NCBI RefSeq assembly: GCF_030052815.1
Contig: NC_079510.1
Span: 47,582,725-47,646,724, forward strand
DNA: 64,000 nt
Source: Hevea brasiliensis
Taxonomy: Eukaryota; Streptophyta; Magnoliopsida; Malpighiales; Euphorbiaceae
Direction of reading: 5' to 3'
The translations under genes and the position numbers were made by a program. Positions within the stretch are counted from its first letter, which is position 1. Each line of letters begins with the position of its first letter. This document shows, piece after piece, positions 27,811 through 41,639 of the stretch. Under the pieces are notes generated by a model, which did no database searches, had not been told where the DNA came from, and saw only the letters and a list, made by a program, of their open reading frames with translations.

Positions 27811-29214
27811 ATTCTCTTTTCATTTTTTTGTCCTCCTTGCATAAGTAGGAAAACTAGTTAGAGCAGCAGCCATGAACACAGAGGAAGGATTCTTGAGAGA
27901 AAAAGCTGTTTGGAAGGAGAGGAGAGTAGGACCCATTAAAGTAGTTATTCTGTAGATAATGAATCATCGTATGTCGCAGGATTCCAATTAGTACATTTAA
28001 AGAAAAAGAATCAAGTCAATCAACTGTAAGAAACAACCTGCTTCATGTGCATAGCTGCTCAAAACATTCCATTTGCAAAAAGCATCATATTTCACTTTCG
28101 AGCACACAACATAAAAGTAGTGCCTTTTAGGACAATGTAATCAAATCGTCTTCTAAACCATAAGATTTCGGATTCAAGTCATAATTAGAGTAAAAAAAGC
28201 AATATCCTCTAGTGGTACAGTGGCAACCTATTTCATAGAGAATGGTACAGGATTAGGAGTTTAACGATATTCTAATATTTTACCAAGATTTTAACAATGC
28301 ACAAACTGTAATCAAAATCGTATTATCATCAAACAATGGTATCTAATCATGGGATAATGCAATAGATAAGAAAAGAGAGTGGAGGTAATAATTAGTGTCC
28401 AGAGTAAAGGATAATGAAATGAGGAAGAAAAGACTGGCAAGGAATATGATAGCTAAGATACCATCCAAAAGAGAGAAGAATAATTTAAGAAGGAGACAGC
28501 ATAGGGTCATGCCTCCTTTTGAATTATTTCACAAAGGTAACCCTTTCGGCTACAACTTTGGAATGGGCACGCAAAGGTTGATTTTGATTTTCCAAGGGTC
28601 CATTGTGAGTACGTATTAATGCCCAATTCAAAAGGATCACTTTTCTGTTGACGCATCTTTATAGTTGAGTGCGTGTTTCCTGCGAAATTTGGCTTTTTAT
28701 TAGGACACAGGTCAAGGGAGCTCAGCTCGAGAGAGGTGGAAAAAAGGCTAGGCACCAAAAACCCACCACCAATTCAACGGAACACAATCACATCATCCAC
28801 GAGGCATAAGCAAAGCGCCTAGTGGATTACAGACATCAAACAAAAATATAAATATAGAAACTTGGATACAAATGTTGTATTAAGATTTTCTGCGCAGTTC
28901 TTACAAATTGCATTTACTGTTAAGAACTACTCTCAAGCGCTGCATGAGTTAATCCAATATCCCATTAGACTCGATCCAATGCAAAAAAATTATACCAATC
29001 TGAAATTTGAGCTAAGCACATTTGTTTCAACTCATGCTGTTTGATATATTACATTGAACCTCAAGATTGAAATTACAAATTTGACTGTACCGCACAGTTG
29101 ACTATTATTTTCATTCATAGACATTAGTTAAGTGAAAAAATGTGGAGCAAGGTTGCCTATTCCTTCCTCTAATAGGTGTCTAGGTGTTTCTGCCAAGAAT
29201 TACAATGAACAGGC
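27811..29214. other. Intergenic between tRNA-Leu and the HCNGP-like gene
   Basis: Composition is mixed, with no reliable gene. Short open frames at 28395-28619 (+) and 28507-28758 (-) are unlike known families and overlap on opposite strands. The last few hundred bases are probably 3' UTR of the minus-strand gene. Confidence 0.5.
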
Positions 29215-32200
29215 TCAAGATCTTCTCTCCAACTTCTTTTCACTGGATCTTTTTTCTTCTGCTTCTCGCCGTTTCTGCTGCCTGCAACGTAAGTGTTTAA
29301 TGATATTAAAATTAATAATTTCTTTAACTGAAATCCAAATAATTTAAATAATACATCACCATCCAACTTAGCAATTCTAAATTTTCCAAACATCTCACAT
29401 ATCTATAAGGGATCAAGATACATCAAAACATATGTCACTAACAAATCTCCATATTGAAGAGATACCCTAAGAGATTAATAGGCAAGCAATCATTTTAAAT
29501 CTTTTCTTATACATAGTACCAATTAAATGGATCCCGTTCACAAAACTTCATTGGAATTATAATGTAATAGAACCACTAACTTATCCAGAACACATTAAGG
29601 GTTTCCAGTGCAAAAGGCTTCCCACATTATGGGCACTGGGAAGAGTTAGATATCAAGAATAAATTGAAGGAAAAAAATTTTCAAACAACTCAAGGAGAGA
29701 ATGATGCATGTAATAGCCCAATATACATACATGTCCAAAGCAATGGAATCAAGAGGGGAGCTAAAGATTCATAGAAAGGTGATAAATAATAATTAATACA
29801 AGAAAACTTACACAAAAGCTGTGTATCCAGCACCAACATTAGCAGCAGATAAAAGTGCTGCATGGGCTGCCACTGTGGTTAAAGAATCCTGTCCACCAGT
29901 TGGTAGAAGATTTTTTCCATCACCGTCGACCTGAAACAAATAGAAAGTTCAGAATGGTGATTCAACCAATACCAAAAGTATCTAAATGCTTGCTATGTTT
30001 GGGAAGAGAGAAAAATAAAAGAAAAATAAATGGGGGAAAATAAGAAGAGAAAATTATTTTACTTTCTTTGGAAAACAAAAGTAAGGGCAAAGGATAGTGA
30101 GTGGAAAAATAATTAAAAATTTCCCTTAGGGTTCACAGAAAGTACTGTCTCCAAATTTGGAGTAAAAGAAAAATCTATAAATTATTTTGAGAGATTAAAA
30201 GAAAAATCTATAAATAAACTTGTTATGCTTCATTGGTGAATTGTCCTACAGAATATCAAGGTTAAAGCTGTAGTTTTAAAAAACTTTCCCTCTCAGTTTC
30301 TTTGTATTGTATGAAGAGAAAGTAAACCTTATCCCATTTTGACTTCTTGTTCTGTCTACCATCCCGAACAACTGCATCAGCTGTGGTTGATGCAGAATGC
30401 AACCCACTAGGAGCAGCAACTGAAATGACAAATATGACTCAATTTAAGAATAAAACATTGATACATGCAAAATAAAAAATGCACTTGTGAAGTTAAAGTC
30501 ATCAACCACATTCACAGAAGATGGTTTTTGGACCTGGAATAGGCAGGCTAAACTTTGGTGGGGCCGCAACCTGAGCAGGCTGAGTTCCTCCAGAAATAAA
30601 TTCAACCTTAGGACTCTTCTTCAGCTCTTGTTCCTTCCTCTCCTTTTCACGTCTCATATCAGCTTCTGCTTTGCAAAAATAAATGTCAATGGCAATAAAT
30701 TACATTTGAAAAAAAATGCAACAAGTAGACAGCATCATAGATGACTTTGAAAAAAAACCAGCAATTGCTGTGTAAAGAGAAGATTTTTATCCTATGGACC
30801 AACCCCTGTTACTTCAACTTTTTGCTTTACGCCAAAGTACTTGTGTTGGACACATATTAGAAACCTACAATTAATGAGATAATTGAGTTTGAGTACAAAA
30901 CTCAAAATATGAGAAGAAAGGTATGAAAAAGTTAAATGAACCCAAACCAGGTAGGACATAAGTTTGACCAAGCAAAATATATCCAAGTAATATCAAAGCC
31001 AAGCAAAAATCTATAAAGCATGTGATTAACAGCTGGGAATTTTTTTTAAGGCTTCGTAACATATGCATTCTGGAAAAAGTCAGGCAACATGAACTAATTT
31101 CACTTCTATAATCACAACGTCAAAGAAAAAATTTTATGATTCCCGATGTCGACACAGCCCTACTATCAGAATTAGCAAAAACTGCAAGATGATAAGACCA
31201 CTTTGGTAGTTTGTTCCGTTTTCAGGTAACTTTCATAACTATCCAGAATTAGAAAGTAACATAGCAAAAGAAAAATTCTAGAGTCTAGACTACTTCCATT
31301 ACTCTTGACCACAAAACACAGCTCATTTCAGTTAACTGTAAAAACTTTGACCAAATCACAAAATCAAACTTACTAAAACCCACATTAGCTAAAACGAGTT
31401 ACACACCCTACAGTTACATCTTTAAAATAAACGGAGGGAAAATTGCATGAGGAACTGTTGTTAACCTATTTCATCATAGAAGTCGCTTTTGTCATATCCA
31501 TGAGGGTCAAATACATCTTTACTGAAGCAAGACCCAATCTGATCAATATCTTGATACCTAACTGCATGCAGCAAGAAGTCAGGGTTTCGATAATCCTTTC
31601 TATTGCGGACTTCTGCATTGAAGCTTCTGCCAACCTTCTTCAAAGCAAGAAATTTATCTATTTTCCTCTGCAAGTGACATAACAAGAAAAGGAGACAATA
31701 CATCAGAGGATGTAAGACGTGCTAATTAATGACTGAATGACTATATACGCAGAAATCAGTCACATTGAACTAACAAAGCATCTTAAGTATCAGAAACCGT
31801 AGTTTACTATTGTGACCTGGCAAAATCAGTCGATCTCAAGTTTAGTTTCGAAACAAATAAAGCAAATTTCACAATTGAAGTAACACTGCATTGCTCAATC
31901 AAGGCAGTTTATGAGAATATTCATAGCAACAACTATAGAAAGACACACCACAACTACTTATGGAAACAAAGTTACCCCGAAAAGGATGTATAAAAACACC
32001 GAAGGTGGCATGCTCCTGAGAGATACCATAGATGACAAATAAAAAGGAACTTACTTGCAGCTCCTCTGGGCACTTGTCTTTTGATGGTGGGGGAAGAAAT
32101 TTATCCAATGAATCATCTTCTGCAAGAACATTAGTAGTACCTTCATTTTCTACAGCTTCTGACTCAATAACAGTATTATTCATTTCAATAGGTTGTGACG

Positions 32201-32450
32201 TTTCTAAATGTTCTGATGTTTCATTAGGCAAGTCATCAGTAACCATTGCATCGTTAACTGAATCAGGTCCCGTCTCGTTTGATTCCCTATAATCGTTCTG
32301 ATCTTCCAGCAGCTCGTCTTCTTCATGCTGTTGTTGCTGCTCTTCATGCTGTTGTTGCTGGTCATCGAGATCTTCCATATCTTCATCATCTTCATCGTTG
32401 TACATGGAGAGTAAAGCGATTCCTTCTGACTGTTTCTTCCTCGACGCCAT
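29215..32450 (-). CDS. SAP30-binding protein/HCNGP-like transcriptional regulator (6 exons, complete)
   Basis: A nuclear protein of the SAP30BP/HCNGP family, linked in animals to transcriptional corepression and splicing; the plant role is little known. Exons 32450-32055, 31667-31466, 30665-30534, 30419-30328, 29930-29812 and 29281-29215 join in frame to 335 codons plus stop. The N-terminus, MASRKKQSEGIALLSMYNDE, is followed by an acidic Gln/Glu-rich stretch with a duplicated QQQQHEE unit. The conserved core (~residues 130-200) contains RKIDKFLALKK, SFNAEVRNRKDYRNPDF, LLHAVRYQDIDQIGSCF and DPHGYDKSDFYDEI. A basic tail with NKKSKWDK, the AAHAALLSAAN segment and a charged C-terminus follow. The start codon directly precedes the family N-terminus. 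No defects are seen. Confidence 0.92.
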
Positions 32451-35400
32451 GATTTTTGAAATTTAGGGTTAGGGTTTCCGATTTCAAGCGCCCAAAAACA
32501 AAATTTGGAGAATTCCCGTCACCCAAAAGACAAAAAAGTGCTAGAATTAGGATAACAGATCAAATCTGGGGGGAGATTTCTGAACAGAACAAGTATAAGC
32601 AGCGTTTCTGCGAATGGTCAGTTTCCCATTAGAGACTCAGTTGGTTTGAGAATTTGGATTTGGGTCATCAACGAAGCTTCAATTTTAACCCAAACTTGAT
32701 AAACCATTTCAGCCCATAATACCTTAGCCCAGCGTTTCGGCCCGGCCATAAATGATCATTCAATCACAATATAACTAAACTCAAATCAATGTTTAATTAA
32801 TTAATTAATTAAAACTTTTTTTTTTTGCCAGATATAGATAGAACATAGTAACTAGCAAAATTATTGATAAATAATTTTAAAATCCATTTAGTCCCTATTT
32901 AACAATAATTTTTAAGACGCTCAGTGTTTTGACCCTATTCAAAATACTACTCTCTTATTCATAATATTTAATGGTATGATATTTATATTAATGTTTAGAG
33001 ATTGAAAGAATGATTAATGAATAAGTTAACTTTCTATTAAAGAAACGTTTTGACTCTGATGGTTGTCGATTCCACTAAAAATTAACTGAAATTACTAGTA
33101 ATGAAATATTTTCTGAACAAATGCAATAAGTGGTAATCCAGGTCGAACCCTAAAGACTGAATTACTAAATTTTGTATACTTGTGTAATAGAAAAAAAAAA
33201 AAAAGAAAATGTGAGGAGGGTTGTAACACTCAATTAGAAAAAATCAAGTTCATAAATTAAAGAACTAAATTTTGGTATAAAATTCTCAATTTAAACAAAT
33301 TTCACTTCAAGGTAATTCATATTTTAATGCATGACTTGATTATAGACAAAATAAATATAATTATCTCTTATTAAATACTTAACGTAGATTTACCAAACAG
33401 CGAAGTAAAACTCCTAACTTCCCTATACTCATCAATTTGAGCCCAACACTCTTATTGACTCTAATTATTAACTGAATTGGTATTAAGCAATCCTCATCAA
33501 TTTAATAATTGCCTTAAGAATAGGAAGTAGTTAAGCTGAACAATGATTTATAAAGCATAAATCATTTAGTTCACCTTATTGTTTTCTTAGGTTATTATCG
33601 AAAATTTGGATCATAAGCAATAAAACCTAATTGCTACTCACATTCAATATTACACAACAATTACGGATTATAAAGATGAACTAGTAATTAATCACATCAA
33701 ACAATTAACTAATAGACATTTTTAGTAAATCATTCAACAGATCAAAAACAATGAAATCAGGAAATAATAAATATTCAAAAAGGCATAATTTAAATTAAGA
33801 ACCTGATCTCACAAATCATGCATAAAAACTATAATCCCTTGAACTGAATTTTAAAACTTAGCCGCTCATGTTCGTGGCTTACAAAATAAAAATAAAATGG
33901 AGAAATCTAAAACTATGAACATGAATGGAGGTCTTGAAGGCGTGAATGAATAATATCTGTCTCTCCTGCTACCAAAGATGATCTTTATAATAAAAAACCT
34001 AGTCCACAGATAAGAACCAAACTTGAAAAATTTTTGAAATTCAAAAAGACAGATTCTCTACTCAACAATCACGGCCAATTTTCAGCCACTTCCCTTGCGA
34101 TTCTGTCTCTGACTTCTTCAGGAAAGTTGTAACCCTACTTCTTAGCTTTCCAACGAGTATTCATTTGCCCAAATCGGAGGTCTACAGCCCAATTTATGGG
34201 CCAAAAACCGAAATTAGTTCTGACAGAGTATTCAGCCCATAAATTTGACTTCATTGCCATTTTTAACCACAAAAACGATATAATTTTGTCTTCAACCCCT
34301 CATAAAAATTGTAGAGGTGGTTCTTAAAGTTCAATTAGGCCTGATTTTGCTTCATTTGGATGCCCGGAGCTCCAGATATAAAATAAATCCTAAAACTGAT
34401 CGTGACACATCAAGTGTGGGCTTTTGTAATAGATCTATAGCTAATTTTGACAACTTTGGAAATTGATTTGGGCTTTGGTACTTCTTTGTCATTTGTAGTG
34501 CTCTGACTTAGCTTTTCAATAAATTAAACAGCATTGGATTTGGAGACCCACAACTTTAGAAACACCTGAAAAATCAAACAAAGGTCGAGGTAAAAAGATG
34601 TTGAAAATTCTTAAATTTAATGCCATTATTCTAAAAACTCATTAAGATCATGCCTAATTGATACGAAATGCCTAACAAACTGAATTAAGCATAAAAAAAT
34701 TAAAAATACTAAAAATAATGAAAGTAAAATTAATAAATTATGTACTTATCAAACTCGCGTCAATAAATATCATTATTTTTATATTTAACAGTTAATTTAA
34801 TAGCATTTTTATTTAATATTTTTACTTTAAATTATTATATAAACTAATAAAACAGCTGTATTTAATATAAAGAGCACATTTAAAAACTTGGATGGTGGTA
34901 TTTTCAATTCAACCAAGGAATTATAGTCGAAACTAGGAAACTGAAAGAAAAGACATTTCATCTTCCAGTAAATAAAAATGCATGTTTGAGAGCTAACTTT
35001 GGCCACATCAATCACTAATCAAAAGTAATGAATTTGAACTATAAACGTACCCAATTTTTTGGAAATCATTACACTCAATAACCCTTTTTTCTATACGAAA
35101 TAGAAGAACATAACTAACAGTTTCAGATCTAGGTGCAAGTTGGTATTCCTAACATAGATTAGATACCACCAAAACATTAATTACTAATTAAATTTCCAAC
35201 CTTCCAATGCAAGATTAGGCATTCATACAGAAAAAATATCTAAACTTCCAAGTTATCATTACCTTTAGCTATTTAACCAAATCTATAATCCGTTAATGAG
35301 TTTTGATACATTGTTAGGAAAGTCATAAAATTATAAGATTATGAGTTTGAATCCAAAAGAAAAGTTACATGGGGCACGGCATCATTGCAGTTTTGTATAT

Positions 35401-36673
35401 ACATGACCACCGCTATCTTCTTTCACTGTTCTCAAGATAGAGAAGGAAAGTATTCTCAGTGAAGTTTCTTTCGCTTTTGTTTCTTGAAGCTTTGATTGCA
35501 TGTCTCTTAGCGTGGGGTTCCATCCAACTTTTTGATATGTCTCAACTTTAGAGGATATATTGTGCTGATGAGTAAGTCTGAGTCTGCAAAAGTAAATGGA
35601 GGGGGTCATTCGTGTTCTCTCTCTGAGAATGACTTGCTTAGGAAAAGTCTCGTAAATACTAATAATTCATATAAAAGTAGATAATGACATTTTCTAATAG
35701 CTAGGATGATCTCTTCTTTGGCTTAATAAAGTCTTTGCGTCTTCTCCCATGCAAATCTCGAATTCTGTTGCAATAGAAACTCCTTTCCTCTTTTCTTCGA
35801 CTAGCAAGGATCGTTTTGTTTTATCTTGTATTAGGATGCGAGAGAATTTACAGAACACTGAAGAAAATTTATACATCGACCAAGAACTCAGATTTTCTTA
35901 TAAAAGTGAACTAAAAATTAATAAATTATTTTATTTTAATAATATTGAAATATTTTCCAAAGTGGATGTCAAGCATAGACAACAAAATAAGCCAACAAAG
36001 TTTGACAACCCGTAAATGCGTTAACGTGTCAAAAATTGCACTTTGTACGATTTGCCCATTAATGAGAAAAGGAATCCAAAGACGAGCCTGATTCCTGAAT
36101 TATGCTTCCAACTAAGCCATGGGCATGGCAACTCAAGCACGCAAATAAGAAAATGACATGTTCTGTTTTTTCTTTTTTTAAAAAAAGAAATTTAATTTCA
36201 CAAAATAAAAACAACCAAAGCAATAAAGCAAATCATAAAGAAAAAAATTGATAAAGCTTAGAGATAATATGAAAACTAGTTGGTGATGGCAATAGATAAG
36301 ACAAATAATAAGTGGGATTCTCTGGCGTATTGTTCTGCCAAGTCATCTTACCATACCCCCACATCCTTTTGTCCTTTTTTTTTTTTCCTTTCCACTTTTT
36401 CTTTTGGAATTTGGAACTTTTTTTTTCTTTATTTTTTTTTTCTATACATAACCATTCACCAGATTAACTTTTTTTTTTTTTTTTAAATAGAAAGACAACA
36501 AGATATGGTCTTCTTGCAAAATTAAATTAATTTCCAATCCCATTCACTATGCAGCGCGTGAACATTTTCCCAAAACTCAAATTGCCTGAACTCTCCCCAA
36601 TTCCAACAAAAACCAGGCATTGTCCTTCCACTGCCCAGGTTTAGAAAACTTGACTCGGCTGACTCACTGAAAC
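32451..36673. other. Intergenic, partly old transposon-like sequence
   Basis: The first ~250 bases are the probable leader and promoter of the HCNGP-like gene. A ~1.8 kb stretch follows that resembles dispersed plant repeats (listed separately). Minus-strand frames at 35382-35609 and 35694-35876 match no family I know. Poly-T and pyrimidine tracts fill 36360-36490. No gene is supported before the MEE62-like stop codon. Confidence 0.5.
33000..34780. mobile_element. Possible degenerate retroelement/LTR-like sequence
   Basis: The stretch has the feel of the LTR or untranslated region of an old plant retroelement: phrases such as GATGGTTGTCGATTCCAC near the left, AGCTTTCCAACGAGTATTC and CCCAAATCGGAG in the middle, and TTGATACGAAATGCCTAA near the right. 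I found no matching termini, target duplication or coding frame. The call rests on resemblance only, and the boundaries are guesses. Confidence 0.3.
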
Positions 36674-39453
36674 TCAGTTCAACTCTGGATGAATGTCCTT
36701 TAGCAAACCCAGAACTTGCTGCATGGTTGGCCTCTTTCCAGGCAATTCCGCCGTACATAAGTAACCAACACGAAGACACTCGATCATCTCACTCAATGAG
36801 TCACCGTCCACTGTTAATCTCGAGTCAAGAGCGTCTGCACCACTCCCTTCTCTCACTAGTCTTCTCACCCATCCAACACTCTCTTCGTTCCCTTGCTTAC
36901 CCGTCAGTAACTCTATCAACAAAACCCCGAAACAGTATACGTCAAACTCAACCCCGCAATCTTCGCTGTCTGCTCTGATATTTTTCTTTTTCGGACAGAT
37001 ATTTCTGAGGCCGAAATCAGCTACTCTTGGCTCTAGGGTATCAGAGAGGAGAATGTTGGATGCGACGAGGTGGCCGTGTACAGAGCCAGCATGGTGGAGG
37101 TAAGCAAGCCCGCGAGCCACGCCGACGGCAATTCGGTGGCGCGTGAGCCAATTAGTTTTTTCTTCAGGAGAAGCGACGTGGGACCCAGATATATTCTGAT
37201 GCTCCCAGGTGTCGGTGCTCCAGTCCTCCACATTGGGTTCGAGGGTAGGAAGCTCATGGAGCCAGCGGTGCAGATCTCCGTTGGCCATGAATTCGTATAG
37301 AACCAGCTTCTCTTTACCTGATATGCATATATGAATTAATCAACAAACAAAATTAAAAAAAAAAAAAATTGAAACGGTGACAGCATTTGCCTGTCACCGG
37401 GTATTAAATTTCCATGTAAGTTATTTCGTTTGGACACTAAATTTCACGTAAAGAAACCAAATGGGACCGATTCTTGTTGCTCTTTTCTTCGTAATCTAAT
37501 CTAATGGGACCATTTCAGGTCGTTTATCTTTTCCTTTCTTCTTTTGGGTGATATGAAAACTCACAACAACTTAATCATTAAACAGCTTTTTATACAATGA
37601 CCAACCATATTATATTTCCACAATGGAATATTGAAATCAGGTATTGAAGTCTTCTTAAATTTAAATTTCAGTGTATACACGAAAAATTAAAAATTTGAAG
37701 CCAAATATCTAATTTATCAAGGGCCACGAGAGTAGAGACAGAGAGTAAAACAAGTTCCAAAATCTATGGACGGATTCAAGGAAGTGAAGAGACACGAGAC
37801 AGCAAAATCTGCAACTGTGTAATAATGACTAGTGTTAGATTTACGTGACAAGTCTATACTCTTTAGTCTCTATGCAAAGATATCTACCGAGCACGACACC
37901 GAAAATTTGAATTTAATTCCAACCCGTGAGGCCATTTAATGCTTTGCGTCTAAAAACTGCCAGGTCAAGAACGGCCCTTGAAAGCTTTTAACAAAAAATA
38001 ATAATAATAAAAATAAAAACTTGCCTGCAATACAGTACCCACACAGGGGTAACAGGTTTGGGTGTTTCAGCCTCGAAAGATCTTCAAATATGGCCACCGC
38101 TTCGTCATGGTCGATGTCTCTTGCGTTCTCTAATACTTTGATTGCCACATGGACGTCTCCTGGTAGGACAGCTCGGTAAACGGGTCCACACCTGCCCTCT
38201 GAAAGTAGAGATTCTTTACCGAAGTGTGAGGTGGCTGCTATTAGGTCTTTGAAAGTCAGGTTCATCAACGGCTTGGAGGACATTATCACTGAGGCTGATG
38301 TTGGTTCTTTGATGTCTGCCACCCATGATGTGCCCGACTCCGTTTCGAAACTGAACGGCCCTGATTTCTCCATCTTGAAAGGGAATTGGACTACTGGTGT
38401 TGAGATTGCCCATTTGTTTCTGGTGGCAATCTTTCTTCTCCTGTGCATGCACAAGGCACAAATAGCAATAGATACAAGCAGAAATGCTGATACCGATGAC
38501 ACACAGATGATTAACGTTTTAGTCTTTGATTTTGATTTGGATTTGATTTTCCTGGCGGTGTTTTTGTTGAGTGATGAGTGTTTTGGGATGCTGTTGATGT
38601 GAGGTGGGGTTTCTTTTGATTGTGGCTTGATGGGATTGCTTGGGGTTTTTGATGGGGTTTTGGAGGCAGTGAAATTGAAACCACCTACGTGAAGAAAAGC
38701 AGATTTTCCAAATTTGTTGGTCTCGTCAGAGTGAACAATTCCAGTGAAGTTATTCAGTGAAACATTCAAGAACTCGAGGCCATCTAGTGAAGGAAAATCA
38801 GAAGGAAAAGTACCACTCATGTTGTTGTTTGAGACATCTAAAGATGTCAATGAATGAAGACCTGATATAGTTTTTATATTGCCTGAAATTTTGCAGCTTG
38901 AAATGTTAAGCGACTTTAACTTGGTCAGGTTAGTGAACCCAGAAGGCAAAGAACCAATATTATTGCGTGAAAGATCAAGAATTTGTAAATTTGCAAAACA
39001 GGAGATTTTACCCAAGTTGGTGAACCTGTTGGTTGAGAGATTCAGCACTTTGATCGAGGAAAATGAATCATTTCCCGGGTTAGGTTCAAACCCAACGCTC
39101 CCTCCAATCTTATTTTTAGCCAGATTGACTTCTTTCAAGCTCGGTATAGACCAGAACGAACCTGGAACTTGACCTTTAATTGAATTGCTGGAGAGATCAA
39201 TGACTTGCAACTGTGACATGCTCTTGAGATACTTCCATGAAATGATGCCGCTCAAGTTTCTTGAGGAAAGCCTTATTTCTTGAGAACAGTTGGAATCTGC
39301 AGGTTGGAACCAAGAAGGATTGAAACCAGAAACAGACTTGAAAGCCTTAAAGAGCAGTTCTTGGTCCGTAATATTGCAGGTAGTATTAGATTCCGATTCC
39401 ACAAGCACAATAAACAGCGAAAAGACAAGCAAGAACCTGCTAAACATTTCCAT
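36674..39453 (-). CDS. CaMRLK/MEE62-like LRR receptor pseudokinase (2 exons)
   Basis: A plasma-membrane LRR receptor-like protein resembling Arabidopsis At5g45800 (MEE62/CaMRLK, described as calmodulin-binding). Exons 39453-38025 and 37317-36674 give 690 codons plus stop. The first ATG yields a signal peptide ([15 protein letters not shown]). About seven LRRs follow, then a Ser/Thr/Lys-rich juxtamembrane segment, a TM helix (~314-335) and a kinase-like domain. The ATP-lysine motif remains (VAIKVLENA), but the catalytic loop is HGHLVASN with no HRD aspartate, and the DFG region reads ADFGLRN. Catalysis is therefore unlikely; loss is typical of this family and not decay. The intron uses a GC donor (GCAG|GCAAGT) and a normal AG acceptor, which restores [14 protein letters not shown]. 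The neighbouring CIPKs support the orthology. Confidence 0.88.
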
Positions 39454-39501
39454 ATTTTCTGTTGACAGTATCAACTCCCTTCACATCTATTTCCCATACT
39501 A

Positions 39502-39552
39502 GAAAGAAAGAAAGAAAGAAAGAAAGAAGGAACAGAGAGAGAGAGAGAGAGG
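39502..39552. repeat. (AAAG)n followed by (GA)n microsatellite
   Basis: AAAG repeats span 39502-39528 and GA repeats about 39533-39552. They lie 50-100 bases upstream of the MEE62-like ATG, probably in its 5' UTR or core promoter, where they read as CT-rich on the sense strand. Confidence 0.95.
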
Positions 39553-41546
39553 ATAATACACAGCTAATTCTTGCTTGGTTTTATTGGCTTGACAAAAGAG
39601 AAAAAGGTTAACCCTTTTCTCTAGTGAAGCAGTAAACAACGGCGTTAAGTATACCAGAACAACAAGTAAAAAGCGTGTTGAAATATAAAATACACAAAAC
39701 CAAACAAAGACTAATCTTCTACACCGCCCGCTCATGGTAAAGGTTTTTTTTTAATTCCGCCGTCCGATTCACACCGAATTTTTTATTATCCATATCTTTC
39801 AATGGTGATTAATGTGTCCTGTGGCTTGAATTAATAAAGAAAACTCTTAATGTACTGAACGGTGACTCTTGACTCGAGAAGCCAAACAGGGTCTTAACAC
39901 CAGTTGGTGATGCGGTGATTGCTGAAGAAATGTCTTCTCTTTATTTTTTTTTTTTTACGTTGTCCTATTTTATAAGTCATTTATTAACAGAAACATGGTA
40001 ATTACAATTTTGAACTTCCTGCCATGTTTGGTGGCTGCTGTTCTTGATTGCACATTTTTGCTGCTCTGGCCCGAAAAGGAAAAATGGAGGGGTCCTGTTA
40101 ATTTGTGGGTCTATTAGGTCCCCTTTCTTTCATGGTTCTAGCTCTGTGGCACCAACGCCATGGTTGACTTTTTCCACTGAACATCCATAAATACACATTA
40201 CCTTCTCGATTAATTTGAGCGTTGTCCATGGTATGGTGGTGAAGAAATTTGTACCCTTCTTGGCCGTTGATTCTGTGCTGGGTCAACAACAAGCTTTCCC
40301 ATATGTCATCTGATCAACCTACACTAGTCTGATTAGTACCTTCTGCAGGTATGAGTGGAACCCACCAGTTGTTGATGCAAGAAATTCCAGAGAAGGTAAA
40401 AGGAATGGTTGGAGACAAAAGTCTGGCGCGTATTCTCCATAATGGGCCTCTTTCACATTAAGCTTAGTCACTAATTACCATATTTCTGAGAGTTAATTCT
40501 TGCATCATATTCAACTAAGCACTAGCTGTTCCTTGCTTGGCTTGTCATTTTTACAGTTGTTCCTATACTTTTGGATTTTGATTACTTGACATCATCTGTA
40601 TCATATGCACTTAATGGTGTAATTAACTAAAATCAATATTATTAGATCGAGAAATAATAAAAGATTAATGTTGGTTAAAAAAAAAACAATTAACAGAACA
40701 ATAATAATAATATACCGATAAAAAGAAAAGCTGCGTGCAGTACTTTCAAAAGCTGCGGCTCTTTCCGCATTAAACACCCGCCATCCAAAATAAATCACCT
40801 AATATGCTTAATGGGTTCATCAAAAACATTTATTTTTATGGAACCTTTTGACAAAAACATGCCACGTGAACTATATAATGCAGGCCATAATGCTTGGAAG
40901 ATTCAACTACAATTTTACAATCACATCATTATCGTTCCAGTAACGAGCTTGACCAAAACAGGCTTCAAGTTCTTATATCCTTTTGTCAACAATGGCTTTT
41001 TGCCGGGTGATTTAAATTTCTATCATTTACTTATGACTAAAATGTTCTGATGATGAAAATGTATTTTTTTAGTCAAATTTAGCCCATTAGCATTTCAGCT
41101 GAATCTGCTGAAATAACACATTCCAGTGGATTAGGAGCAGCTAGAAAACTTGCTCCACAGTCAAGTGTATGGATGGTTCTCACCTGCTCTGCAACATGAC
41201 TTTTGGTTCATTTTCTTTGTTCTTTTCCTCTCCTTGTTATTAAAATGTTTTGGAGGTAAGTTCGATAGAAGGCATATCACCTAATCCACATAATTCCAAA
41301 TCAACATTCCAAAAGGAATGACAACTAAGCTTTCAAATTATAAATAATTCTAAACTCTACCTGTTACCTAAATATTCCAGGAAGTAGCCAATATTATATG
41401 TTTTTTTTCCCATTCAATATTTAAATAGAAAAACACTTCCACCGTATTTGTATTTGAGTGAACCCTGATACTTTTTGATTCAGTGTTGCTCATCAGTGTT
41501 GCTCTATGATCATAGCGGAATTTATTTTCAGAAACACCAATGATAC

Positions 41547-41639
41547 TCAACTCAACTCAACTAAGCCTTTATCCCAAAAATTTGGGATCGGCTATATGGA
41601 TTCGCTTTTTCCACTCTGAACGATTTTGGGTTAAATCCT
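41547..41639 (-). mobile_element. 5'-truncated RTE-type LINE (or RTE-tailed SINE) 3' end with 18-bp TSD
   Basis: On the minus strand the element runs through AGCCGATCCCAAATTTTTG and GGGATAAAGGCTTAG to a short TTGAG-repeat tail. This is the widespread 3' end of plant RTE LINEs and the SINEs they mobilise (recalled family knowledge). It is flanked by an 18-bp direct repeat, CAGAAACACCAATGATAC at 41529-41546 and the same with one mismatch at 41640-41657. That is a target-primed insertion footprint. Only ~93 bp were inserted. Confidence 0.78.
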
